Source: Astrothelium macrocarpum (lineage: Eukaryota; Ascomycota; Dothideomycetes; Trypetheliales; Trypetheliaceae). Taken from it: a stretch of DNA of 64,000 nt. The position numbers and the translations under genes were made by a program. The stretch is from positions 1-64,000 of the forward strand of contig JAGEMR010000086.1 of assembly GCA_021030915.1 (NCBI GenBank). The letters run 5' to 3'. This document shows positions 11,183 through 21,946 of this stretch, one piece after another. Each line of letters begins with the position of its first letter. Position 1 is the first letter of the stretch. The notes below the pieces were generated by a model. That model had not been told where the DNA came from. It saw nothing but the letters and a program-made list of their open reading frames with translations, and ran no database searches.

Positions 11183-12004
11183 TCATAATTTTGCCTTTTC
11201 GTTTGTCTTTTGCTTGATCCATGCCGTCTGCATTCTCCAGCTTCTGAAGAAGCTCCACAAGGCAGCTGCGATCCCGACAGGCGGCCATAAGAGCAACCAA
11301 TTCCACCACCTCGGACTTCTTGACATGATATCTCTCATCACCTTTTTGACCTCATCGTCCACATGCTCTTTACTTGAATCATTCCATACAACCTCCCCCC
11401 ATCCCTTGCCCCTTGCCATTGCCCTTTTCGCCTTCTCCCGCACGTCAGTCTGACTTCCAACCCGATTCCTAGCATCTTCCTCTGTTAAATGGGGATCTCG
11501 CATTCTCAATCGTTCCATTTGCACCGCAGGGTCTGACACGGCCACCACAATGATGCAACCACAAAAGCGCTCCCAGCCGGATTCAAATAATAATGGGACA
11601 TCTAGCACCACTGCCCAATGTCCGGTGACATAGTAGAATGCCATGAGTTTGTACATCTCCCGTCTGACGGCGGGGTGAACAATTCCATTGAGTACCTTGC
11701 GATCTCTTTGTCGGTCCTCACTGTCTCCAAATATCCTCCGTCCAAGAGCCGGTCGATTGAGTGGCCTTCCCTTGCCCGTGGGGCCATTTTCGCTTCCGCA
11801 TTCTTCGGGCGATTGAAGTAGTTCTGGTGTGGTCGACTGGAAGTGGGATAAGATTGCTTTGTAGCCAGGCGTGCCTGGCTCTACGACTTTACGGGCGAGG
11901 ACGTCGGCATCGATTATAGGGAGCGAATACGGCGGGGAGCGCAGGATGTTGGATACGGTCGATTTACCAGTCGCAATTGAGCCAGTGAGGCCGATTATAA
12001 GCAT
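11183..12004 (-). CDS. CAB5: Dephospho-CoA kinase, 273 aa
   Basis: The enzyme catalyses the last step of coenzyme A synthesis, ATP-dependent phosphorylation of the 3'-OH of dephospho-CoA. The N terminus has the family P-loop 'GLTGSIATGKST' (residues 5-16), followed by 'IIDADVLARKVVEPG' (substrate Asp), 'RRIFGD', 'HPAVRREM', 'LDVPLLFES' and the lid region 'RLRMRDPHLTEEDARNRV'. The C terminus holds a hydrophobic Trp-rich segment 'WWNWLLLWPPVGIAAALW', consistent with the membrane association seen in eukaryotic members. It is a single exon. I chose the ATG at 12004 because it places the P-loop at the very N terminus as usual; another ATG lies three codons upstream. Length and motifs are normal, so it should be functional. 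Confidence 0.93.
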   Translation of the reverse strand: MLIIGLTGSIATGKSTVSNILRSPPYSLPIIDADVLARKVVEPGTPGYKAILSHFQSTTPELLQSPEECGSENGPTGKGRPLNRPALGRRIFGDSEDRQRDRKVLNGIVHPAVRREMYKLMAFYYVTGHWAVVLDVPLLFESGWERFCGCIIVVAVSDPAVQMERLRMRDPHLTEEDARNRVGSQTDVREKAKRAMARGKGWGEVVWNDSSKEHVDDEVKKVMRDIMSRSPRWWNWLLLWPPVGIAAALWSFFRSWRMQTAWIKQKTNEKAKL

Positions 12005-12429
12005 GGCTATCACAGTCTGATGTATCTAGTGTTGGCACTTGATTGAACAATGCAAAGTTCCACTTAGATGAGTGCTCAGAGTAAACCGAACGTTGAGCGG
12101 AGTGACGTTGGGATGAAAGCGGGTCATGCAGGTCAAGGGTCGACCCTTCAAGTTCTTGACCAACTCTCACTTTCCCCGTTTTTTCTAAAGAAAGCATTAG
12201 CATTGCTGAGCTCGAGGTTTGCCATGCGCATTTGAAGGCGATATCTAATCCTCGAGACCAGATTTCGATACAACTCGCTTCTGTGATGATGCACAGACAA
12301 GCACGACTCTTAAATTTTCTGTTAGCCTTCAGGCACTATCTCTATCAAGCATTCAATAAGCTTCATTGTATCTACCAGCGTTCAATTAGATTTAAAAGTA
12401 CAGCATTACTTGATAGCCCAGCTCCTCGC

Positions 12430-13822
12430 CTAGGCTATCTGCTCAGTTGGACCTTTGCTGTGCAGTGGTCTTCGCTCTTCCGTATCAATGTCAACACTTC
12501 GACTGAGTAGAATTTGTTGCCCTTTCACTGCTCCCGCCTCATAGTGACAACGAATAAATTGCGACGTAGTCAACTCGATTCTATCACTCTTTCCGATGGT
12601 TGTGTGAACTCCAGTCGTAACGGGCCGCGGGACGTTCAGAAAGGCCATTTCCTCTTGGGAAAAGGACTGACCCCTTTTTTTAAACGATATCGGAGATTCA
12701 CTTTCGCCATCTGAAGGATCGATCGGAGAAACCATGCCATTGGCGGGAATGTGCGACATCATACGCTGAAATGCTGCTTTGTACCATGATGCATTCTGTC
12801 TTTCCTCAGATTGCCGTGCACTCCGTGACACAAAAAGAGTTCGAAATGCTGTTGCGGTACTGAGGAGAAGGCCCACCTCAACTGACACGTACTGCCAGTA
12901 GACCTCCCATGTAACATCAATGACACCCCCTCTGGAAAGGCCGGATGCTCGTGTCAACGTAACCGCGATCATGAATATCGAGAGGCAGAATGAGAATGCC
13001 AAAGCCACCTTTTGGGTCCATCTAATCTGAACCTTCCAAATGAGGTATATAGGGATAACGAGGACTATAACTTATAAGCCATGTTCACAGCGAGGAGGCA
13101 CGGATGGCAATAATACTCAGTATGTCCCCCAAGACGTCTAGTGTCATTTGCGCAATCGATACTCCGAGAGTGATATGCTCTCGTGAACCCGAGACACATT
13201 TGACTGTACAGAATCATCAGCAAACAAAAAGTTCAATCAATCAAGACAAGATATGCCTACTTGTGGAGATGGTTCCAATTTTCGGGCATGGCGCAATATA
13301 TGTTAGAACACCGAAAATCCAGACTAGGATACCGTACAGGACGACAAACCACCAGTAAAGCACCATGGGACGGATGCGACTAATGAGTCTTCGAAACAGA
13401 GATATGAAGCTAAATTTCACGGTATTGATGGCTGTCCAAAGTATAATTTCATTCGCCGTAATCCATTTATCGAAAGCCAGAGCATCCTGGAGGATAACAT
13501 CGAGAGGTATATCAACGCCTTTGGTATGCATTGACAAAGCTTCCGCAATAAACATTTTGTCGATAAACTGGGAAAGCATGATCATGGACGCAAGTAGCAA
13601 ACAGACTCCAGCGACGGCGAACGAGTCATCAAGGGTGAATTGCTTTTGGATGACCAACCGCACGTAGAGCCTGGCTCCGAGCGAGAGCACGACGGCACCA
13701 AGCAAAATAGCCGTGGATATCTTTAGAATAAGTTAGCGAAATCCTTCGAGTTTGTGCCACAGCTGGCGCACCAAGAATTTATCTTTATCGATACGGCCTG
13801 CAGCCGCTATAGATGAAGACAT
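12430..13822 (-). CDS. Rhodopsin-domain fungal integral membrane protein, 410 aa
   Basis: Four exons join in frame: 13822-13772, 13720-13261, 13203-13117 and 13064-12430, with introns of 51-57 nt. The spliced protein starts MSSSIAAAGRIDKDKFL and has seven hydrophobic segments in the pattern of the fungal rhodopsin domain found in Pth11-like and satellite membrane proteins. These include 'TLDDSFAVAGVCLLLAS', the paired Trp 'YWWFVVLYGILVW', a Cys-containing loop, 'DILILVIPIYLIWKVQIR', and 'TQKVALAFSF' followed by 'LTRASGL'. The hydrophilic C-terminal tail (about 140 aa) is Ser/Arg-rich. Such proteins are thought to sense surface or chemical cues in plant-associated fungi; no ligand can be inferred. 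The GTGCGC donor of intron 1 is non-ideal, so the first 17 residues are less certain. Confidence 0.82.
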
Positions 13823-14754
13823 AATTACTGAAAAGATGAAAGCAGGACGTTCGTGTCGACAGTCAAGGTAGACTCAACATGGCAGCACGCTCGTCTCTTG
13901 TATAGCGAACATGCCTTCAAAGTACCCCAAAGAAAATGGCGGCCTTGTAGACACGGCTCTATCCGGAAGGTCATTGACTCACCGTGTTGGTGACGTTGAG
14001 TAATGTAGCGACACGCCGACATGTAGGTTTCCAGTTGATATCGGTGTACATTGCCTGAGGTGTCATTACCGAGGATTCACAAATTCGTTTGCTCACGGAC
14101 GACAAGCATCAGCCGTGAAGCAGCGGCATCGCCGACTGCTCGGCCCCAGTGTGCATGGAGACACGGCATAGATTAAGCAATCCCAAATCGAGAACAACCA
14201 ACACACCCTCATTCACCGAAAGTCCGCATGGAGTCTTCCGAAAGCGACGTTAGTAGCGCCGCCCCTGCTGGAGAAGTCAGAATTTTATCCCATGCGCCAA
14301 TGCGTACAGTAGAATGTGGCGAAGCTATCCAAATATGTTTTTGTCAGACTCAGACATGGCGTTGAAGCGCATGTTTTCTGCTGCTTTGGTACTCGGTGTA
14401 GGAGGCGAATGACCTTATACGGTGTTTCATAACTGCATGAAGCTGCAAGATGAGAGGTGTACCCACAACCCTTCCCACTGGACGAACTAGTCTTTGCCCC
14501 CCCTTTTTGAAGATATCGTTGCGTTCCGTGTTCCGGAGCACTTTATGTTGGTGTTGAAAATGGAGGTACCTAGTCCCTGCAATCTGTGAAGAGTTATTTT
14601 TCGGTGTCAAAGCACCAAATAGCTTCGATTACACTGTACGAGGCAGTAGGCAGCACCTCACTAAGTTTACTTGACAATACTCATTTCAACAGACTGATTC
14701 TCAACGGACTGATGAATGTATCATGTCCATCCTTAATTCTGCCAACTACCTCTA
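13823..14754. other. Intergenic region up to the transposon nest
   Basis: This region lies upstream of the rhodopsin-domain gene. It keeps normal base composition right up to the TA at 14753-14754 where the transposon nest begins. No convincing gene is seen. Confidence 0.5.
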
Positions 14755-15081
14755 ACGTGGTTTACCAGTCAGCCGCGCATATCAGTCAGCCGCGCACTTT
14801 CCGCATTATATACCCCATCAATATTAATACACACAATAACAATTAATAAATTTATCTATTTTTCATCAAATTCTGATTCAATATCTATTTTTTCAATTTT
14901 ATTATAAATATATGTATTATATTCAATTATATTATAGATATTATATCATCGAAAAATCATTATTATTTTTTTTGATGGATTATTATTTTTATTTTTATCA
15001 GATATATATCATTTTTTTAAAATCTTTTTAATTAATAATTTTATAAAATTATTTATATTAAATATTCTTTCAAAATATATA

Positions 15082-16943
15082 ACGTACAACACAATTGAAT
15101 TGGCCACCCAATTGGATTGGCCACTTTTCCGCATTTTCGTATAATTCAATTTAAATCCATTTTTTTCCCACATTCTATTATGATTTAAATCTAAAAAAAA
15201 AATGATTTTATTTTTGTATTTCAGATATTTTAAAAGAATTCTAAACTAAATATTCGTCATATAATAATTATTTATAAAATTTTTCATATAATATTTTAAA
15301 ATCGAAAATATAAAAAATTTTCATAATACGATATTCAATATTTTTATTAAAAATTTATTAAATTAAAAAAATAAATATTCGTATAATATATATTTGATTT
15401 AAATTTATAATTATTTTTTTTCTGATATAATGATATTAAAAATATAATGAATTAATTATTATACGATTATAATATATCGTATATAAATAAAAATTGGATT
15501 TTTAATTTTATATAACGATAATTTGAATTATATATATATTTTAATCATAGAATTGATTATCAGAAAATCTAATATAAAAATTCTGATAAATTTCATAAAT
15601 AATTTAATCTTATATAATATATAATTAATCAATTTGATATTTAAAAAAGAAATATTTATAATTTTGACAAAATAAAATTTTTAATAGATCAAATTTTATC
15701 AAAAATGATTATTATCAATATTGAAAAATATGAAAAATTTTATATAATTTAATAAAATAATTAAAAATAAATAATAATAATTCAAAATATGAATATATTG
15801 AATTATATTATTCCATTATATATTATTATTATGAATAAAAATCATTTCTTATTTTAATATTAAAATAATTTATTATTATATAATTGAATAATTATTATAT
15901 CAGATAATGATTGAATAATAAATGAATAAAATTTAAATTGAATTCAATATTTTAATTAATATATTATAAATCGTATAACGAATATATATCATTTTTTTAT
16001 TTTTGATGAATATAAAAATTATCATTCAATTAATTTTAAATTATTTTATTAAAAAAATAATATTATCATTTTTTATATATTTTTTTATTTATCATATAAA
16101 TTATAATCATTTAATATAAATTATTTTCGCGTATTAAAATATACGTACGATTAAATAATTAATAATTTTATATAAATATATATTATTTATATTTTAAAAA
16201 AGAATTTCTTTTTAATATTTTATAAAATTTTTCAAATTATTATAACATAATTAAATATTCAAAGAGATTTTCGAAGAATAGAATTTATATCATATAATTC
16301 AGAATATATAATTTCATAATTAAATATAAAATTATATATATTTATATTCTCTGAAAATTCATCTGAATTTTCTCTTTTTTAAAAATTAAAAATATTATAT
16401 AATTCTATTGAAACGCAATTTCAAAATGAATATATTAAAAATTGAATTATATAATATTAGAATAATTTTTTATTTGAATTTTTATTTATTATTGACCAAT
16501 TTTCATATAATATGATTATAATAATATATCAATTTATTATTTTGAAAGAAAAAAATCAAATATTTCGTGTAATAAATCAAAAATTTAACTGATATCAGAA
16601 AATTAAAAAAAAATCTGTCTATTAAAAAAAGAATCTTTTTTTATATAAAATAAATAAAATTTATAAATTCAGAAAGAATTTAAACAAATAATATAATAAA
16701 AAATAAATAAAAATGATAACTGTATAAAAATATCAAAAATAGATAAATAATAATATAATAATTATAATAAATCTGAATATAATATACGTATTTATATTAT
16801 AATTAAAAATATATCTGAGAAAGAGAATTCTGAATAATATAAAAAAATTTATATTATTGTGATTGAGTTATTTAAATTCTTCGTATGAGAGTGCGGAAAA
16901 GTGGCCAATCCAATTGGGTGGCCAACTCAATTGTGTTGTACGT
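15082..16943 (+). mobile_element. Nested pogo/Fot1-like element B (1862 bp), RIP-degraded
   Basis: TIRs of about 60 bp at both ends begin ACGTACAACACAATTG and contain ATTGGCCAC twice; the two copies differ at very few bases. TA flanks each end (15080-15081, 16944-16945). The interior has no open frame. At 16754-16795 on the plus strand the relic Y-N-N-Y-N-K-S-E-Y-N-I-R-I-Y corresponds, after reversing transitions, to a zinc knuckle with CX2CX4HX4C spacing, so the former transposase ran on the plus strand. It is inserted in element A. Confidence 0.85.
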
Positions 16944-17756
16944 TATGTGATTTTTTGGCCTTCCGATATTTTATAAATATTTTATTTATATCACGAAAAT
17001 TATATATTTTTTTAATTAAAAAAATAGTTATATATATCATTATTTACGTATCTTTTATTATTTAATTTATAATTTTAAAAATTAATATTAAAGAATTTCT
17101 TTAATAAATAAAAATTCGTTTTTTGATTAAATCGGATTATTTAATGATTTATTAAAAATTAGAAAAAATTTACAATTTTCATTTATAAATAATTAATAAA
17201 TGATTATTTAATAATATAAATATTTTTAAATGAATATTTAATTTAAAAATTATAAAATCTGAATTTTAAAATATAATTCCAATTTTTTTAAATTCAAATT
17301 TGATATTTAATTTTATAAAAATTTTACAATAAAAAATTCGGATTTAATAATATGATTAATCGTGATTTTAATTAATAAATTAATTTCATTATTATATATA
17401 TATTTTAAAGACGAATACAACGCAATATCTAATAAATAAAATAAATGAAATAAATATATAAATATATTAATTAGAATAATTTTATTTTTATCATAAAATT
17501 AATTAAATTCGATTAATAAATGATTTTCATATCTATCAATAATTAATAATCAATATATATCTTTTAAATAATTTTTAATATATTTATTAAAATGTTAAAT
17601 TTAATCAAAATCTATTTTATTATTAATTCATTTATTAAAAATAGATTTAATAATTCAATTATTAAAAAATTCTGATTTTATAATTTAATTCATGAAATAA
17701 TAGATATTTTGAACAATCATAAAAAACGGAATATATCAATTTTTAATATTAATATA

Positions 17757-19589
17757 ACGTATTCCACAAGCGAGCGGAACATACAAGCGAGTGGAATATG
17801 AACACCAAAAATTTACCCCATTTATTTCAATATATAATATCTGAACACAACAACATACATTCAATTTATAAAGAAATTCGAATATAATTTATAATTCAGA
17901 TTATTCAAAAAGGTCAATTTGATATGAAAAAAGATGTGTTTGCGATTTTTGACGTTTTTCATACGATTATATATCGAAAAAATCATAATATCCAGTTTAG
18001 AATTAATATATAATCTAATTCTTTAAAATTTATAAAAATAGAAGAGGATATGATTATATATCATATATTTGATTTTAATATATGAGGATTTTTTTTTATT
18101 TATATCCAAATTCGAGATATCGCAAATTTATTATTCATTTCACGAAATAAAAAAAAAATTGGAAAAAATTGATTTATAAATTTTATCAAATAAAAGACTG
18201 AATTTAAAATAAAATTCAATTAAAAATTTAATTATCAAAGATATTTATATAAAGTTTTGATATAATTGAAGATTAATTCTGATTAATAAATAATATCAAA
18301 ATAAAATACGATATATTGAATGAAAATATCTAAAATTTTGATGAAAATAATTTTATAATAAAAATTATTTTAAATATTTTAAAAATTATTATTAATTCAG
18401 AAAAATGTTATAAATCAAAATAAATTTAATCAAATAATCGTAAATAAATTTCAATAATTTTAAATATTAATAAAATAGATCAAATAATTCCGTTTTTTAT
18501 TATCTTTTAAAATAAAATTTATTAAAATTTTTAATATAATAAAAATCGATTATTATTCTAATAATAAATTATAATTTTTGAAAATGATTAAATAATGAAT
18601 GAATTTAATATTAAATGAATTAAATATTTTGATATATATATAAAAAAAAAAGATTATAAATGTATATCGTTTATTAATTCTGAATAGATATAAGAATCAT
18701 AATTTTATAAAATTTGAAAATTTTTATAAAAAAAATAAAATAATATTTTTTTATATATCGTTATATTCATTGTATTTTTTATAATTATTAAATATGAATT
18801 ATTTTTTATTTTTAAAAAAAAATATGTTTATATCAGATTGAAATTTTGATATATAATTAGATTAATCATATTATAAAAATTGAATTTTTATTAATTTTTA
18901 TTGATATATTTAAAATATTAATTATAAAAAATCAGATTTTAAAAGATTTTAAAAATATTAGATCTATTTCTTTTGATTTATAAATAATTTTAAATAAATT
19001 GGATATTCAATTAAAAATTTTATCAGAATTATTTTTTTAAAAAATATTTTGAAAATTTAAAATATCAAAAAATATTAAAAAATTTATTAATTTTTAAAAA
19101 AAAATTGTTAATTAAATTTATTAAGATATTAGAAATTTTTATTAAAAATATATAAATGATGATATATCAATTTGAAATTATAAAAATATAAATTAAAGAA
19201 TTTGAAATAATAAATATAATTCATATAAAATATAAAATACATAAAAAAAAATATTTATAAATAAATGGAATTTTAAATAAAAAAAGAATTCAAAAATTAG
19301 ATATCATAAAAATTGGTAATACGAAATTTAGATATTTAAATATTGATGAAAATGGTGGAATAAAAAATAATATTATTCGCCAAAAACGTTGTAAAAATTG
19401 CGGAAAGATTGGACATAATATCAGAATATATGAAAATGATAAAAAAAAAATTCTGAATCAGATATAAATAATATAAATAAAATTTCTGATAATGGTATTG
19501 AATAATTGATGGTTTTTTGATTGAGATGGTAACTTTTTTGGTGTTCGTGTTCCATTCGTTTGTATGTTCCGCTCGCTTGTGGAATACGT
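17757..19589 (+). mobile_element. Nested pogo/Fot1-like element C (1833 bp), RIP-degraded
   Basis: TIRs of about 55 bp begin ACGTATTCCAC and carry ACAAGCGAGCGGAA twice. The two copies differ by G/A and C/T changes only. TA flanks each end (17755-17756, 19590-19591). On the plus strand 19390-19431 reads C-K-N-C-G-K-I-G-H-N-I-R-I-Y, a C-terminal zinc knuckle in which only the last Cys codon has changed (TGT to TAT). This is the best-preserved coding trace in the nest. It is inserted in element A. Confidence 0.88.
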
Positions 19590-20309
19590 TATTCAATAAT
19601 TATAATTCATTTTCGATTTTCAGATTAAATAAATTTGATTTTATTATATTTTTTAACATATATTGTCATCATTAATATGATTATTATATTTATTATAAAA
19701 TCTATTTCATTAAAATTATAAATATCCTTTTCATATATTCCATATTTATTCATTATATTATATAATAATTTAAATCAATTCAAAATAATTCTTGAATTTT
19801 TTTATAATATTTTTTAATAATTATATAATTAATTGAATTTGATTTTGAAATTTAATTATATATTAATAAATTATTTTATTCAATATTTATTAATTAATTT
19901 ATTTTTATACAATTTCAATAATAAATTAATTATATTTTTTATATCAAAAAAATATAACGAAAATTCTTTTAAATTTTAATTAAATATATATTTGATTAAT
20001 AATTATTTTTTAAATTAATCCAATTTATAATATTATAATTGAATTAATATATATTATTATGAATTATGAATTCTATCATAAAAAAAGAATTCTAAAACAT
20101 TATAAATTTTCGCAATTATATATTGATTTAATTTTTTATCAAAAAATTCTATAATTTGAATTATATTAATAATAAAAATAATATTCTTTTTTTTAATATA
20201 AATTGATATGATAATTAAAAAGATATAACGCGATGAAAGTCTAAATGGTTTTTTGGTGCGGAAAATGCGCGGCTGACTGATATGCGCGGCTGACTGGTAA
20301 ACCACGTTA

Positions 20310-20761
20310 TAGGCTTTACAAATTAGAGCTCCTTGTTACTTCCAACGTCGCCATCACTTCTGATTTGCTCGCATGGCTTACTGTCCCAAGTTCAAGAAAA
20401 AACATCACAAGATCCAAAGAGCAGGCCATGTTGCGTTTTACCTCAAAAACCAAAGAAAAAAAAAATTCATCCAAAACTTATTAGTGGTTGACCTGTTACG
20501 CCATGAGGAAGCCGAATTTTGGTAAGTTCCTTGTACGAGAAAATTTTCAGGGCATACCCAAGCGCACTCACAAGGCCCCAAACTTATGCAGTCTCATCAG
20601 AAATGATTTTACTCAGCGGCTTACTTATCAGGGAGACAATTGTTGTCTACCCCTCACTCGGCTTACTCCAGCTTCTCCCAAGGCAAGGCCGTTTGACCTT
20701 CCACAAAAGCTCTGCTTGCTGATCGCCACATCACGTACCAAGTAAACGAACCTGGCTCATG
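20310..20761. other. Sequence between the transposon nest and the GNAT relic
   Basis: Normal composition resumes directly after the TA at 20308-20309. ORFs here (about 20490-20745) have no recognised content. Confidence 0.4.
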
Positions 20762-21455
20762 TTACGACTTTCGCAACATGTCGGTCGCATCCGGTCTCTC
20801 CGTATCGAGCGTGAGCTTATCAAGTGCGCCATGCCCGTACTTGGCGTAGAGCGGCCGGCCGACCTCGGTTGGTTCAAGCACGCTTTCGATGAGTTCTTTT
20901 GTCTCTTCGATACCCCAATCCATCAGCACGCAGCCGACAACACGACTTTGGTGGACGAGGTCCACTCCTATGACTCGGAGAGCTGCGCGATTCGATGTAG
21001 TGCGGCCAGAGAAGAGGAAAGACAGTGGAGGCCTTTGAATTCACCTATTTGCGGACTTGCATCCATTGTACTCGGCAGCCGAAAATCTGCTTAGGAGTAC
21101 GCATGCAGGACTCTTGTACTTCGCCTTCGGGCCATCATGGTGCTGTCAAGTCAGCTACGCTATTGGCGAAGGGATTGCCCTCGTGCAATACCCATCGAGC
21201 AGCTCCAATCACTTTGCCACTCAGTTGGTGCATGACGGAAAACCAATGGGTCCCGGATGTAGAGATGTGCTCTCGCTGAAAGCATTTCTTGGACGCCGTT
21301 ATGGCGGCTTTGCGATCGGCAGCCGAAGACCTAAATACGGGCACAAAGACAGAAATCTGTGTAAGGTATAGATTATAGAAAGCGGTCCATATGATGTCGA
21401 AGGCGACCCAAAAATCGGACCTGGTGATTACCTCGTTGAGAGTGTACGCTGTCAT
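20762..21455 (-). pseudogene. Broken GNAT-family N-acetyltransferase
   Basis: The 5' part (21455-21138) encodes a typical fungal GNAT N terminus: 'SDFWVAFDIIWTAF', 'DRKAAITASKKCFQREH', then 'GKVIGAARWVLHEGNPFA'. The frame stops at TGA (21137-21135), exactly where the family has a Trp-Trp-Pro-Glu-Gly segment; the next codons read W-P-E-G-E, so TGG probably became TGA. After further stops and a frame change, 20965-20762 encodes the C-terminal half with 'VLMDWGIEETKELIESVL' and 'GRPLYAKYG', the acetyl-CoA-binding end of the fold. At least one nonsense and one frameshift change make it non-functional. It lies about 450 bp from the RIP-mutated transposon nest. Substrate unknown. Confidence 0.75.
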
Positions 21456-21946
21456 GGCGAAGCACAGTTGGCCTGAAAGAGAGTTAAGATGGCCTTGTAT
21501 GGGTGCTGGCGAATAGATGGATGGGAATCTTAGTAATGATTTTATCGTAAGACAGAGTTACCCGTCCGAAGTAGACTGACGCGCAATGCTAATCCCATTG
21601 ACCGGTCATTGATGGTGCCACTACACCATGGCAATGTTGGGAGCACACCCATACAATATCAACATGCGCTCCTACAAAATAAGCGATTCCAAATAAGAAT
21701 GCAAGGCTGACGCAAACATTGGAGAAAGATAACGGAAGTGATGCACTACCTATGTAAAACTAACTTTCTTTTCGAAATTTAGTAACGTTGACCGGAGGTG
21801 TATCCGCTTGTTTTGTATGCTTTGTTGCTGAATCAGAAGAAGTTGATTTGAGACACTCTTTGAAGAGTGGCAGATTTCGTCATTCCAGAGGCTCCGTTCG
21901 TCTGATGTTCATTGCCAGCTCATCATGTGTGAATTTTCCATATGGC
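21456..21946. other. Intergenic region, nothing recognised
   Basis: This lies between the GNAT relic (its former promoter side) and the 3' end of the sugar transporter gene. No gene is seen. Confidence 0.4.

Larger units (their letters stand above)
14755..20307 (-). mobile_element. Outer pogo/Fot1-like element A, split by two nested insertions
   Basis: Nearly identical TIRs of about 50 bp lie at 14755-14804 and, inverted, at 20258-20307. Each begins ACGTGGTTTACC and carries CAGTCAGCCGCGCA twice. TA dinucleotides flank both ends (14753-14754, 20308-20309). Subtracting the two inserted elements and their TA duplications leaves 1854 bp, the usual size for Fot1/pogo elements (about 1.8-1.9 kb). 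The interior is almost pure A+T. On the minus strand 14945-14904 reads Y-N-I-Y-N-I-I-E-Y-N-T-Y-I-Y, a C-X2-C-X4-H-X4-C zinc knuckle after C-to-T/G-to-A decay. This places the transposase on the minus strand. The whole A+T block equals this element. Confidence 0.85.

Noticed and set aside
19336..19596. 86-codon minus-strand ORF in element C
   Set aside because: It lies opposite the zinc-knuckle relic and covers the TIR; its composition is that of A+T sequence, not protein.
20057..20305. 82-codon minus-strand ORF at the right end of element A
   Set aside because: Its N terminus is the TIR translated; there is no protein character.
14755..20307. Interpretation as a centromere or mitochondrial DNA insertion
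   Set aside because: The block is fully explained by three TIR/TA-bounded elements of equal size with transposase zinc-knuckle relics. No mitochondrial gene sequence was recognised.
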